The translations under genes and the position numbers were made by a program. Shown here one piece after another: positions 1-12,560 of a DNA stretch of 64,000 nt. Source of the DNA: Cryptomeria japonica (taxonomy: Eukaryota; Streptophyta; Pinopsida; Cupressales; Cupressaceae); the NCBI RefSeq assembly GCF_030272615.1, contig NC_081415.1, forward strand, positions 264,356,925 to 264,420,924, read 5' to 3'. Every line of letters begins with the position of its first letter. Positions within the stretch are counted from its first letter, which is position 1. A model generated the notes under the pieces. The model searched no databases. It worked only from the letters and a program-made list of their open reading frames with translations, and was not told the origin of the DNA.

Positions 1-264
1 ATTATTGTATATTTGCATCCTTTGGTCGAATAGAATTATCTCATTTTGGGTCCCTTTTGTGCTTTTATTGAAGCTCCTTGACATTTGGTGGCTATCTCCA
101 TTGCCAAATCTTACAATATTTACAATTTAGTTGTATAAGTTATTTCATATAATAAATTTGTTAAAATTTTAGCATATTAATATTATTCATATTATTTAAA
201 TATTATTATATATTTAAGATTTTTATATCTTTTTTATACAAACATACTCGGAATGTTTCCAGCC
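1..264. other. AT-rich sequence without a recognisable gene
   Basis: I see no open frame or repeat boundary here. It leads into LINE-derived sequence and may be a decayed part of the same element. Confidence 0.4.
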
Positions 265-1540
265 TGATTTGGTAACTCAGCTAAAACCCATTCTTTTAAA
301 CATTGTATTAACCAAACAAGGGGCTTTTGTGCAAGGAAAACGAAGTTTAGGAGTGGTTATCACTTATCGCCCATGAGCTTGTCCTCCAACAAGCAAAAAT
401 GAATGATTTTCAAGTTGGATATTTATAAGACTTATGATAGAGTGAACTGGCATTCTCTAATGAAACTCTTCGAATACCTCGGGTTTGGAGCAGCCAGGAA
501 GAAATAGTTTTCGAGCTCCTGCATCTCAGGCCCTAGGTTTTGATTCTACTAAATGGGTGCCCAGATAGTTTTTTCAAACCTACCTAAAGGCAAGGTAATG
601 CTCTATTTCCTTTACTATTCATTATCCTAGCTGACAATCAACACCAATCTACTTCTGCTCCTCTAAGAAGAACTAGTTTCAAGACCTCAAAGCTACTGAA
701 ATGTGGAAGCTTTTAGTCATTAGTGATTTACCAATGACACAATCTTGTTTGAGGATGCTAAATGGGGAGATTTCAGAGCTTTCAAGAAGGTATTAGATAA
801 ATAAATTAAAGCTTGAACTCAATTATTTAATCAAAATAAATCTAAGATTTTTCTCTACAATTCTCCTCATCTTTTCCAAAATAGACTTGCTTAGACTCTT
901 GGCTTTAAGATTGGTTTCATCCTCAATGAATACTTGGGTATATGTTTGCCAAGGTTGGAAAAGTACATTTGCGGTAGAAGCTTGTTAATTGCCTTCTCCC
1001 CAAACTCATATCAAACTCAATGCTAGGAAAGGGAATGGCAGAGAGTAGCAGCACACATCACCTTAATCAGATCAGTCTTCAATGCTTTCCATATTTATAT
1101 TACGCATTTTATTCAAGCTTCAGCTAGGACTCTAGGCACGCTATATCAGATTATGCAGAATTAACTGTGATGCGCAATGGAAAAGGAGGAAAATTCCTTT
1201 TCTTAAGTGAAATAAGGTCTACTCTTCAAAATCTGCTAATGGAATAGGTATCAGGAAATTAGGTATCTAAAAGTTGGCAGTGGGAACAAAACTGATTTAA
1301 GGCTTATATCCACAGCTGCAAGCTAAATGGAACCAACTGCTCCAAAAGAAGTATTCCAAATAGAGATACACCTTCTTCCATAATCATCCACAGATTTAGT
1401 GCTACTGAAGCCCACGAAAATTGGGGAGGTTTGTGTATGCCAACTCTAATTCTGCTCAAATATTTTATTTCTATTTTGCTTAATAAAATCCACAATCTTT
1501 ACCCTCAAACTGGCAAGATCATGGCTTGAATACCATTCTA
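265..1540 (+). pseudogene. L1-type LINE reverse transcriptase remnant (copy A)
   Basis: Frame-broken remains of a non-LTR retrotransposon reverse transcriptase, the enzyme that copies LINE RNA at a nicked target. Recognisable blocks in order are TKQGAFVQGK near 310-340, FKLDIYKTYDRVNW near 403-450, an NGCPDSFFKPT-like block near 553-585, FTNDTILFED near 729-758 (the FADD-type catalytic box, with N for the first D) and LGFKIGFILNEYLGICLPR near 900-955. The tail holds AKWNQLLQKKYS near 1318-1355. Many stops and frameshifts separate the blocks, so it is dead. The segment from about 874 recurs at 12184 and 50431. The C-terminal part is at 3300-4230. Family is clear; exact ends are not. Confidence 0.8.
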
Positions 1541-1826
1541 CTGACTTGTACCTAAATAATATGGTAATAGATTGCATATATCCACAGCCAGGATACATTA
1601 AGCATACATAAGAGATTTAAGGCTTATATCCACAGCCGCAAGCTAAATGGAGCCAACTGCTCCAAAAGAAGTATTCCGAATAGAGATACTTTCTTCCATA
1701 TCATCCACAGGTTTAGTGCTACTGAAGCCCATGAAAATCGGGGAGGTCTGTGCATGCTGCAAACTGACTTAAGGCTTATATCCACAGCCGCAAGCTAAAT
1801 GGAGCCCACTGCTCCAAAAGAAGGCT
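1298..1826 (+). repeat. Three partial direct copies of a LINE segment
   Basis: A segment starting TTAAGGCTTATATCCACAGC occurs at about 1298-1440, 1618-1760 and 1769-1826, the last one short. It encodes the AKWNQLLQKKYS part of the LINE. Copies B and C of the unit lack this duplication. Confidence 0.8.
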
Positions 1827-2005
1827 TATATCCAGATCTAATACTTAAGTTACCAAATCAGCCTGAAACCGCAATGACTCTAGCTATCAAAGGTACCAGA
1901 ATCAGAATCAAAACTGATTCATCTGCAGATTCGTGCAACGCATGATATTTTGAAGCCAGAATTGTTTGGAATTGTACCTAAGTGATTCCAAGTGTGTTGG
2001 AGCAT

Positions 2006-2389
2006 TTGCAGGTGCAAACAACATTTTCAATGCAATTTGACAAATTTCCTTTAACTATGAACCTTCAAAAAGTTGCCCTAGACCCTAAACTGATGTTCAT
2101 AACTAATAAAAACACAAATAAAATATTATTTTAATATTGAACAAGACCCTGAACACTAACAAAGATGATGTTGGTCTTGATGAAGGCCCATATGACACTG
2201 CAGATGCAAACAGCATTTTCAATGCAATTTGACAAATTTCCTTTAACTATGAACCTTCAAAAAGTTGCCCTAGAACCTAAACTGATGTTCATAACTAATA
2301 AAAACACAAATAAAATATTATTTTAATATTGAACAAGACCCTGAACGCTAACAAAGATGATGTTGGTCTTGATGAAGACCCATATGACT
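2006..2389. repeat. 192-bp tandem duplication
   Basis: GCAAACAACATTTTCAATGC at 2014 returns as a near copy at 2206, and the match continues to a shared CCATATGAC end. Two units, adjacent, non-coding. The single-copy equivalent is near 12540-12630 and 50820-50920. Confidence 0.85.
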
Positions 2390-2744
2390 CTGATTAGTGA
2401 TTGTATTGTTTTAATAGTGGGCGATGAATATCTATCATTACATTCACATTGACAAATTGATATCAAATTAGAATATTGTATTTGTAATATTTATGGAAGT
2501 TTTTTTTGGCATATGCATGATGTGGTATGCTGAACTGCATTCTAGTTTTTAGGCTGCAATGAAGACCCATATGACTCTGATTAGTGATTGTAATATTTTA
2601 TTAGTGGGCAATGAATATCTATCATTACATTCACATTGACAAATTGATATCAAATTAGAATATTGTATTTGTAATATTTATGGAATTTTTTTTTGGCATA
2701 TGCATGATGTGGTATGCTGAACTGCATTCTAGTTTTTAGGCTGC
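2371..2744. repeat. 187-bp tandem duplication
   Basis: GAAGACCCATATGACTCTG at 2374 returns at 2561, followed by near-identical sequence up to TTTTTAGGCTGCAA. It overlaps the end of the preceding 192-bp duplication, so the two were made in successive steps. Confidence 0.85.
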
Positions 2745-3299
2745 AAATATGTATATACTTATTATTTTTATATGTTTTTGTATGCACTCATCCAGAATGT
2801 GCCCAGCCCAAACAAATTGCCATAGTGGCATTGCAGTACCCATTTACCAATACCCATTCCCAATTCCGACTTGACAACTTAGTATAATCTTCCAAAATGT
2901 TCTCACATTTGGAAATTCATGTTGAAATGCAGGTCAACCACCACAAAGCATTTCCTTTTGGGAAATCAGAAATGGCAGAAAAACTGATTTTTGGGATGAT
3001 TTGTGGAATGTGCATGGAACTCTAAAATACTTCCCAAAATTAAAACAAGCAAAAGTCATTTTTCCATGATCTAGGGCACAAAAGTTTATAATTACAGAGA
3101 ACCCACGAAATTCAAGGCATTAATTGATGACTTTGGGAAAAAAAAACTAAACTCCCGTTCCTTAAAATCATAAAAAGTTTTCAACAAATGCTCGGCAAAA
3201 AGGATTTCTTCAAGGCAAGGGAAGATTGAACAGATGGTCAGGAGCAACAACTGGGGAATACTAAGCCAAACTTGGTTATCTTATGGCAGCTAAAACAAA
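2745..3299. other. Non-coding part of LINE half, copy A
   Basis: No gene. The sequence matches the B copy near 12790-13300 and the C copy near 51060-51364 plus 57284-57500, including ATGTGCATGGAACTCTAAAA near 3008, which is the empty site of the gypsy insertion in copy C. Confidence 0.65.
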
Positions 3300-4230
3300 T
3301 ATTAATCCTGATTGGCCTACAGATTGTTGCTGGAGCAGAGTTTGCCTCCCTCGGCTTGAGCCTTTAAGCTCACCCACCAAAAATGGATGTTAACCCAGGA
3401 TAAACTTTGGAAGCGAGGGATGATGAGGCTTTCTCAACGCTGCCTATGATTATAGCAGGAAAAGCCAGCAAATTACTTACTCATTCAATGCCCTGTTGCT
3501 GTCAATTGTTAGAGCTTATCCAATTTCTCTGAATCAGACCCTTTCGTCTTGGCCTTCTCTCAAGCCTAAAGCAGTCTTCGGGTCCATTTGGAAGGTAGCC
3601 CCTTTTAATCTCATTTGGAATATATGGCTTGAGCAAAATAGGGGACAGATCTAGAACAGTGAAAGCTACACCAAATTGAAGTTGTCATTTCTGAACTGAT
3701 TTCCTCTCAAGCCCTCCAAGGGGAATTTACAGCTTGGAAGCAAACTTTGATCAAAGAATAGAAGTTGCTGAAACACGATCCCATTATCAAGCCAAGAGTA
3801 ACAGCAAATATTCTTAATTTTCAGGAGACTTCGGCTTGAAAACCTCCCTATCTGTAATTTCTAATTGAATTTTGAAGGGGCTTCAAGAGGCAATCCTGGT
3901 GCTTCCGAAGTAGGCTGTGTCATCAAAGATTGCTTCGGTTCCTTGATTTAAGCAGCTTCCATGAAACTGATTGAAGGCACAAACAAAAAAGTGGAGACTC
4001 AATCCCTAGTCCTGGGGCTTCAAGTGTTAGAACAATGTGGGGATCAACAAATTTTAATTAAAGGGAATTATATCTTTGGAATCTCAAACAGAAATCATTT
4101 ACTAAGTCTGATTAACATATATTCCAGTGAATTCCTCCTCAATCCTTTGTCAATTAACGCTTCAAAAACATATACGGAAAGTATCCCATTACAAAAAATA
4201 TCATACGCAGTATATCCTAAGTACTAGCTG
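3300..4230 (+). pseudogene. LINE C-terminus with RNase H domain, copy A
   Basis: Decayed C-terminal part of the L1-type LINE. Near 3590-3655 the frame reads WKVAPFNLIWNIWLEQN, the usual block just before the RNase H domain in plant LINEs. From about 3865 it reads LNFEGASRGNPGASEVGCVI, where the first catalytic Asp of the DGA motif is now Glu. A stop near 3950 interrupts, then an 88-codon open stretch (3961-4227) continues the domain, including VETQSLVLGLQ, which carries the second acidic position. RNase H removes template RNA during element copying. This copy cannot work. B and C hold the matching sequence. Confidence 0.75.
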
Positions 4231-5642
4231 TAGGAAACGTCAGTGTAGTGCATTTCACAGACTCGGATGATAATGCTCAGGATCCAATTATGTACATGTC
4301 AAAGAAAATGATTAACTAGTTCCTGTATGAAACTTCAAGAAACTATAACCTCATTCGACCTTATTTATCTACTGGTTACAAATGGTCGATCCTCAGTCAT
4401 TAAGTGATCAGCTCAACCAATTGCAGTGCAAACAAAAAGTGTTCTTTCATAAATTATGATTGAATTTAGTCTATTTGTTTGCTATGAACCAAATCTTAAA
4501 GAATTTAGTATTTGAAATAAACAATTGTTAACCAAATTCAGTTACTCTGTTCTAGCCGTTTCAGATTCTGTAAACCAAACCGCCATCTTAAGATTTCAGC
4601 ATTTCACTCAATATAATCTATTTCGGTAAATCTTAACATCAAGTTAAAAACCCTAAACTATTCAAGAGTCTCTGTGATTTTCAAACAGATAAGAACAACT
4701 TAGTCAAAAATTAAATCACGTCAACTTAGAGTTGTTATAAAGGTATATAGTTGAATGTGTCAAATGTAAATTAGCCCTAAATTGACTTCATGAAACTAGA
4801 AATAAAGAAAACCTGTGCCAACCTGTGCCATTTTCATCGTTTTTCTTTTGTGGCTTTTCGCAACAGCCAAATTCTCATTTTATCTCTACATAGCTATTTC
4901 AAACTAATCTTAAAACGAGAATAAACTAAAAGCATTTGAAGCTCGGTTACATCAATTTTAAAAAGTAAAGGAGAAAACAATAATAATACATACATTTTGG
5001 TCTCCTGGACAATTTTCTGGGTTGAGGATCCGTTACGGAGGAAATAACAATTTGGGAACTGCTGGCATGGTTTGAATGCTGGGAACTGCTGGCATGGTTT
5101 GGATTACTAGCATTCCTGCTGGCCATTCTTCTCCCTCCCAATTATTTTCAGCGTTACAGGGGAAGGAAATATATTTCCACGTCGCAGTGGCCATCAGCTT
5201 TGAATCTTACGAAGTTTTTGATTTTATGAGTGACGATTCAGGAAGGAGAAAAAAAGGAACCAGGTGGGTCCGCCAGTTATGGGGGACCAATTTATGATGC
5301 AACATGGCGACGTGCAATTCCATGCGATGCGAGATTGGCTTTGGTTCCTAAAATATATGTTGTTGACCCGTCTTCCGTGATAGACAAGGCTTAAATTATT
5401 TACACCATTAATGGCCTCGCTTGACAAAGTAAAGGGTCAATGGACGACGAGACTTCGGGACACACATCATCCAGTCTCATCGTAAGGAAAGCAAGGAAAA
5501 GATATTCTCTGGCACAATTACCTTTGCTTCAACGAGTGGTTAAGTATAGATTCTAAAGAAATAGATGAAAGCACCGATTACCTATTTGATTGACATGTTG
5601 ATAACGATAGTAAGTAAAAGTTCTAACTCATCAACCGATAGG
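4231..5642. other. Conserved 3' flank of the LINE half, copy A
   Basis: Sequence shared by all three unit copies (B 14800-16090, C 58430-59830). It starts with LINE-derived sequence and then has no LINE coding. A short minus-strand frame lies at 4991-5126. The block ends at about 5642, where an unrelated AT-rich segment breaks the junction to D. Confidence 0.65.
4991..5126 (-). other. Possible exon with NHASSSQ repeats, copy A
   Basis: Minus-strand frame starting at ATG (5126-5124) and reading MASRNASNPNHASSSQ, a second HSNHASSSQ unit, then a DPQPRKLSRRPK tail. After codon AAA the sequence reads AT/GTATGT, a fair plant splice donor (GT at 4990-4989). The same frame stays open in copies B (15508-15613) and C (59292-59448), with one and three repeat units. 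It is rich in Ser, Asn, Pro and Arg and likely disordered. It could be the first exon of a gene captured by the repeat unit, or chance. I do not recognise the protein. No transcript or acceptor can be shown from here. Confidence 0.3.
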
Positions 5643-6941
5643 CTTTTTTAAGGCGGGTTTCTTCCACTGGGAGTGTCTCACGCATGTAGGAAGGATCCAT
5701 TTTTTTAAAGTTTCCGGCAGCTGGGTAGATTTTTGGGATTTTTTCAATGATTAAAATTTATAGGGCGAACCTCCCATTCATATCGTTTACAATTTCTTCA
5801 AATCTTCGCTATCGTTTACAATTTCTCAATTATTGGCTTCGAGTATTGATTAATTAAGATTGTATACGCAGGCTTGAAATGCTTCACTGTAGTTTATTTA
5901 GAGATTTGAGTGTATTTTAAGATTTGAGTTTAGACTACCTGTGCACGATATGACTCTCCTCATATTAAATATTAAACCGTTACCTGTTCACAGTAAATGA
6001 GACTGAATTGTATGAATTTTACAAAGAAAAGTTTGGAGACAATAGTTACAACTCTCCCATGATTTCCTTCTTGAAGTAAATTATTATTTACAGATTTTAA
6101 AGATTGATTCACAGGTATACATTAAGATCAGTTTTACCCTAAAATTAAAGCGTCCTGAGTGCTTCGGGAACGAGAAATATACATTTTGCCTCGATAGCAG
6201 ATGGTTTCAGTTATGCTTAAAATTTATATGGAAAATGAAATTTTTATTTATTATTTATTTAAAATAAATTAAATTTTTATTTCTTTTTCATATTTAAAAA
6301 TATTTATAATTTTTTTTTCCCATAACATTTGTAATTATATTTTTTTAAATTAAAATTATTTTACATGTTTTTTATTTTGCATTTTTTTTAAAACAAAATT
6401 ATATGTCACATATTTTTATTTTATTGTTTCCAATAAATTATATTTTAATATATTGAAAGAAATAAAATAAATTTTTGAAGTAGACATAATTTTTAACTTT
6501 ATTTTTGTGTATGAAAAATATAAAGAAAAATTTAAGGTTAACTTTTAAATTCTTTTATTTCTTTACAATTTGAATAAATATGTGATATTTTTTACTACTA
6601 TATTATTTTCACAAATATATGTTACCTTCTATTATTGTTCCCTATGTAATTGGGTACTCATATGCTTTTGTTTTACATTAATTTTGGTAAAATTTAAATG
6701 TAAAAATTTATAGTTATATAACTCTTTTATACAAATTTATATAAAAAATATTTTGTTACAAACATATTTTATAACAATTATAAAAGAAGAGATACGATAA
6801 TTAAAAATTAAAATTTTGACATATTCAATAAAATAGGAAAATAAATTAAAAAAATATTTTAAAAAATTAACTATAATGAAACATTTATTTACTTTGCTTT
6901 GAGGATTATCTCATATGCGTCTTTATTGAAAAATTAATTTA

Positions 6942-7629
6942 AAAACTAGTCGTAGCATTAAGGCATCACAAACTAGTTTCATGTATGGAAGTCTTGTATA
7001 CTAAAATTAACTTACTCATCTTTATCGAAAAAAACAAAAAGTAAAACTAGTCCTAGCATTAGGGCATCACAAACTCGTTTCATGTATGGAAGTCTTGTAT
7101 ACTAAAATTAACTTACTGAGAACAAAATAAATAAAACTAGTCGTAAGTGTTGGTGTAAATTATGTCTATTAATTACACTTTACTTAAGCTGACTTAGGAT
7201 AATTCATTCATAGTAGTTTGCATATATGAGACACTTAGAGAAGTGTGCATCTAGGGAAGTTGCTTGTAGGAGAAATTTCACCTTTTGTGGTCTTATCTTG
7301 TTTTCACATTCTACCTTCGGTGGGTGATCCACCTCTTCTGGAATATTTTATTATTTCTCCTACCTACCCTCACCTACCCCTGTATCTCATTGGGCCACAT
7401 GTCACAATTGTGTGCTCCAATATCCATATGTCCTTGTCTTTATAAGAAGGCTCATCTTCATTGTATGGTTTATTCAATTGATCCTTTTTTGCATCTTGAT
7501 GAGAATAGAGTTTGTTCTTATCAATCTTTGTCTCTCTACTGTTGTGTTATCCATTGGGTTCTAGATCTTAGTTATTATTGGCCATTTTTTACAGTAACAT
7601 TAGGGCATCACAAACTTGTTTCATATCGA
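6942..7629. repeat. Tandem repeat of ~90-101 bp split by a solo LTR
   Basis: Units start with AAAACTAGTC at 6942, 7043 and 7133 and contain GGGCATCACAAAC. The third unit is interrupted after 7147 and resumes at 7594, where GGCATCACAAACTTG appears again. Confidence 0.8.
7148..7593 (+). mobile_element. Solo LTR, probably Ty1/copia
   Basis: A 446-bp block begins TGTTGGTGTAAATTATG, ends TTTTTTACA, and sits between GTAAG (7143-7147) and GTAAC (7594-7598), a near-perfect 5-bp target duplication. It splits a unit of the surrounding tandem repeat, which proves it is an insertion. There is no internal region, primer site or coding, so it is a solo LTR left by recombination between two LTRs. A TATAAGAAG box near 7441 suggests plus orientation. 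Confidence 0.85.
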
Positions 7630-8370
7630 TTTAATTTGTTGGTTTTTTGAATTTGAGGTGCTTTGACTATAATTTTTTTTATTTAAATGATTCAAATATG
7701 ACAAAGTTATAAATTTGTTTGTTTAAATCTTTCATATACAATACACATGAGTAACTATTGCGTCCAGAACCAAATCATTGGATAACCTTTGCATTGAACC
7801 AACATTCTCCTTCGAGGGGTACTTTAAAATGCAAAACAACCTATATACGATATAAGGAAAAAAGAAAAAGTCCAATTATAGCAACTATCTCTCTAAAAGA
7901 AGGTATGCAGTTGCAATCCCAATCTCTTTCATATGTTTTGCATTTGTACATATCACACAAATTTCATTTTTGCAAGTGTCCATTCTAGCTTAATCTACTT
8001 ATTTTTCTTATTCTACAATATTTTTATTTTGTAGGAGAAAGTCATCTACGAGAGCATGAAAATTAGTGGCCAACATCAACTATTGTCAACTCCTTAATTG
8101 TTGCACTATTTTGATGTCAATGTAGATATCATGCAATGCTATCTTTGAAGGAACAACATGGAGACCAAAAAAGATATTTTAGCATCCAAAAACAAATGTC
8201 TATAATGTACCCAACTCCACGAATATAATGAGTGTACAAAAAAATTGCATTATTTATCGTTCTAAATATATTTGCACTCAACCATATTTAGAACTCTAAA
8301 TTTTTTAGCATATATTACTATCAGTGTAACCATTGCACCTCCATTTGGTGCAAGCACTAGTCAATAGTTA

Positions 8371-11300
8371 AAGTGATGTAGGAGAGTGGCTTTGGTTACT
8401 AAATATTTGTTTTTGGGTATGAATACTTATGTCTTAATTCATTTTAATAGGTATATATGTGAGACATTCACAAAATTCAAATCTCAATAGATAAGAAAGA
8501 AGGTTACGAGCTTTTGGACAAGTGAAGGGTTAGATTATGCATAGATAAAGTAAGTTACATTTTAAACAAAGTATAAATTTATTGTTTTATGAGTTATTAT
8601 AAAATGGTCAAAGTCATTCATTTCTAATGAGCTTGGGTTATGACAAAATATTGGACACATAACCAATAAGATGATAATATTCATTTTCACTAAAACATTA
8701 CAGTATTCATCTGCAAGCAATAACTACTCAACTCACAAGATGCCAATACTCATTTTCATAAAAAAATCTACTATTCATAGGGAAGCGTTATCTATTCAAG
8801 ATTTTATTATAGAATATACAATCACATATAATTTCCAAATTCAAGAAATGTGAACCACAACATAATTTTCACGAGATCAACTTTTTGACTATTCATAATC
8901 ATGATATTACATTCCAAGTTGATATTTGATTTCAACTTAAATTACAATCTTTATTCTAGCTTCTTTTTTTTTCTATTTTAAAATAATACGAGACCATTTT
9001 TTTGGTAAAATAGTAATGGTGAGAATTACAAAAGTCACAGTTTATTTATTTATTTTGATTTTTACGTAATAATTAGCATATAAGTAGTATATTTTATATA
9101 AAAGTTGGTAAATTGTCTAACCTAGATTGAACTTGACTTTCCCCATCCCAAAAATTTCAATTCAACTCGTAGATTACCCATTCCCCACCTTAAATTTGAT
9201 TATATTGCATAAAATTCAATCTCGTTTGATTTCAAGGTGTAAGATCAAGTCATGCTTTTTTAGTTCAAATTTTGAAACTAAGCATGTACTAAATATACCC
9301 TTCCAACTAGTCATTGCCTACCAACTTGAGTGTGGAATATTCGAGTTATATAGAATGATATGCTCTAAATCATTTTGATTGTCTAGTAATTATCTAAAAA
9401 TCAAAGAACTCCCACTAATTAGTTGCTAAATCATTCAAGAAGTGCACATAAGCATTCACAATTCCATCAGCATATGCATACTTAACAATATATAGGCATA
9501 TTGTGTGGTTTCTTGTTGTTTTTAAAAGGGTTTGACCAAGGGAGAAGGACCCCTACCTATCAATATTCTCATAGGTGTTTATCAACACCACTAATCACTC
9601 ATTGTAAGTCTAATTATCAAGGTCATGCTCCATTTTGCAGATACAAGAGTTCTTGGTTTCTTGGGTCGTTTTTGTGTGCAAAATGTGAATTTTGCAAACT
9701 AAGATTGATTTTTTCATTGATTTAATCCAAGTCAATTGCATGCATTGAAATTAGTCCTTTCTAAATTCTAAGAACAACGTAGTCCTAATTTCATCATTCT
9801 ACTTCTAACACATAAAAATGCACACAAATAATTTTGAGTTTGACAATAATTATGATCAAAATAATGGACAACTCTCTATTGACCAACATAATCAACTAGT
9901 AATTTTATTTTTGTTCATTTACAATTTTTTGAATTATACTAGATGATTAGTCATAATTCTAAATTAAGATAATTAGATTATATTAATTATTATATTCGCT
10001 AAACCTAGATAATTTTATTTCTTTACAATTTTGTGAACTCAACATTTGAAACCCTATGGATTGTCTTAAAGTTTTGATCTTCAATATTTTATTTTTATTT
10101 TTCAAATATGACTAATGTATAGATCTACCCTTCTTTCTAGCTTCATTATTATATATTAATTATAACTTGATTATTATTGTTACAACATATTTGATACCTA
10201 CCTATCCTTGGATTATCCATTATTATTTTTTATCATGGATTCACATGCCCCTTTTCTTTATCATTTGTCCATGCATGCATTGTTGGTTTTGATTTTATGG
10301 GATATTGCGCGGCACTTGGTCATTTCATCCTTAAGGCTTTAATATCTTTTTATCCAAGGATAAATTTTCTATAGAAGCATTATTTAATCATGTGAGATTT
10401 TCTCTACTTCATAAAGTTATTTATTAATTTCTTTCCATTTTGCATTAAGTCACTTTACATGTCCATGTATTTCCTTTTGATGATAATGTTCTTACTAAAA
10501 TAATATGACAACTAATCAATCCTTTTGTTGTATATCATAAAGGCAAAAGTAGAATCTAAATAGTTTAGTGTGGTTATGTAATAATAGAATTAAATGTAGA
10601 AAATAAGTTTATAGGTATTTTAATTGAAATGAAGTAAACATAATAGAATCTATGAAATGTCATATTTACAAAGAAAAAGTTGGATTAAGAAATATAAAAG
10701 CCAGACGAAATAGAAAATGAACAAGAGGAATAAAGTATGTTAAATCTAAATTTTGAAGAAAGTAGTTTATTTCTAAGATCATTTTTTTATGTTGAAAGAT
10801 AAATAATTAAAAATAAAATGTGATAAATTTGTAAAGAAAATAATCTATTATGAAAAACATTTCTTATGTGAGTTAAAAAGTAAAATAAATAAATGTAATA
10901 TATAGTCATGCACAAAATTTAATCTATTGGACAAAATCATAATTGAATTTTTTTGTTAAAATACTAAGACATCTACTATGCTCGACATTGTAGAATAATG
11001 TGTGCATTGAGGGTGAGCAAGAGGGATGGAACATGAATGCTATGTAAATTTCATTCACGCACACCTTCTAAAGATGGATACCCTAATTAAAAAATGATGT
11101 CTAGTCATAAGATACCTCAAGGGATAACCCTCTCAAGGATAACCCTCTCAAGGATAGATCCCTTTGGGCTCACTATATAGAAGCGAGATGGTCATGCCAC
11201 CTTGGCACAACCAAGGATCTAAAACAACTAAGCCTACATATACTAAGCCAATTTAACTAATGCAATTATTTGTTCATGTGCATGCTAACATTTAGGGAAC

Positions 11301-12183
11301 ATTTCATTTGAAATTGTTATCTAGGGAATCTAATTGTTGATCTTATGATCTAACAAATATCTACAGATGAATATGAATTTAACCCTACCCTATCTTATCA
11401 ATAATTAGCTTAATTTTCATAGATTTTCCTAGTTTCTAGAATTAAAATAACCTAACCTATATAACATAAATGCATAGGCATTACAAACTCCTTAACTTTT
11501 AATTAAAAAATCAATTCAGGCTTGAATTTCTATTAAATAACTTATCTCTATATAAAATGAATTAATTGAAATATTTAAAGTTATAGGCTTCAATAAAAAC
11601 AAGGTAATCATTTTATCTTACACTTCCTTGTTTAGATAAATTGTCTACTATTTCTAAGTTAAAATGAACTAATTATATATCTTTTTAAGATCTTCTAAAT
11701 AAATTAAAATATCATTAGAGAATTACTATTGTGAATATAATTGTTATAATTATACATTGAAAGGGACGTAATCCAAAACTATATCACAAAATCAAATAAA
11801 TTACTCAATTTCTCATTAATATGAAAATAAAATCAAGCATCGATAATATATGACTAAATATTACATTTTCTCATAATAAAATGTTAAATCGTGAATCATA
11901 GAGTACAAATAACATAATGTACAAATGGATGTGACCTAGGCTCTCATGTCTATCTCCTCACAACAATACAATAAGAATACAAACCATTGGAGTTTTTAGC
12001 TAACACTAACCCAATAATCATCTGCAAACCAAGAGACAAGAATATGGTTTAAGCACTTATCTGCCCAACCACGAAGCTTATGCTTCTTTGAAATTCTTTC
12101 TACTCAAAGAATACTTGACTCTACATGAGAAGCCTAACAACCTGGAAATAGTAGGCAAGATGGAATATGGTGCAACTTGATAT
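8371..12183 (+). repeat. D half of the ~7-kb unit, first copy
   Basis: Non-coding sequence starting AAGTGATGTAGGAGAGTGGC. Landmarks shared with other copies are a CTAACCTAGATTGAACTTG block near 9117, GGGTTTGACCAAGGGAGAAG near 9528, TTTGATACCTACCTATCC near 10190, CTCAAGGATAGATCCCTT near 11147 and GACCTAGGCTCTCATG near 11932. It passes directly into LINE-derived sequence at about 12184, as copy C does at 50431. This is the only D copy here without a large insertion. Function unknown. Confidence 0.75.
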
Positions 12184-12560
12184 ATTCCAAAACAAACTTG
12201 CTTAAATTCTTGGCTTTAAGATTGGGTTCCTCTGCAATGAATAGTTGGGTATATAATTGCCAAGGTTAGAAAAGCACATTTGTGGTAGAAGCTTGTTGAT
12301 TACCTTCACTTGAAACTCACTTGAAACTCACATGAAACTCAAAGCTAAGAAGAGGAAATGGTTGAGGATAGTAGCATGTATCAGCTTAATCAAATCAATC
12401 TTAAATATTCTTATATGTGTGATATATTTCATTCAAGGTCCAGATAGGATTCTAGGAAATCTCTATCATCATTCTTCTCGAGTGGAATAAGGTCTACTCT
12501 TCATTTTTTGTTGGTGCAACAAGTCTATTCTTCATTACTAATGCAAACACAAATAAATGT
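12184..12560 (+). pseudogene. LINE reverse transcriptase 3' fragment, copy B
   Basis: Matches copy A from about 874 onwards, including the stretch for LGFKIG..NE and the CATTCAAGGTCCAG block. It starts at the same point after D sequence as in copy C, so B and C share the D/LINE junction. No usable frame remains. Confidence 0.7.

Larger units (their letters stand above)
5643..8357. mobile_element. AT-rich insertion at a unit junction
   Basis: Copies B and C pass directly from the LINE flank to D (16076-16095, 59815-59835), but here about 2.7 kb separates them. The stretch 6220-6880 is extremely AT-rich. It holds a ~100-bp tandem repeat and a solo LTR. I see no coding region, no clear terminal repeats and no convincing target duplication, so its class is unknown. 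Confidence 0.5.

Noticed and set aside
7285-7650. 121-codon plus-strand frame
   Set aside because: It overlaps the right part of the solo LTR and crosses its boundary into the flanking tandem repeat, so it is a chance frame.
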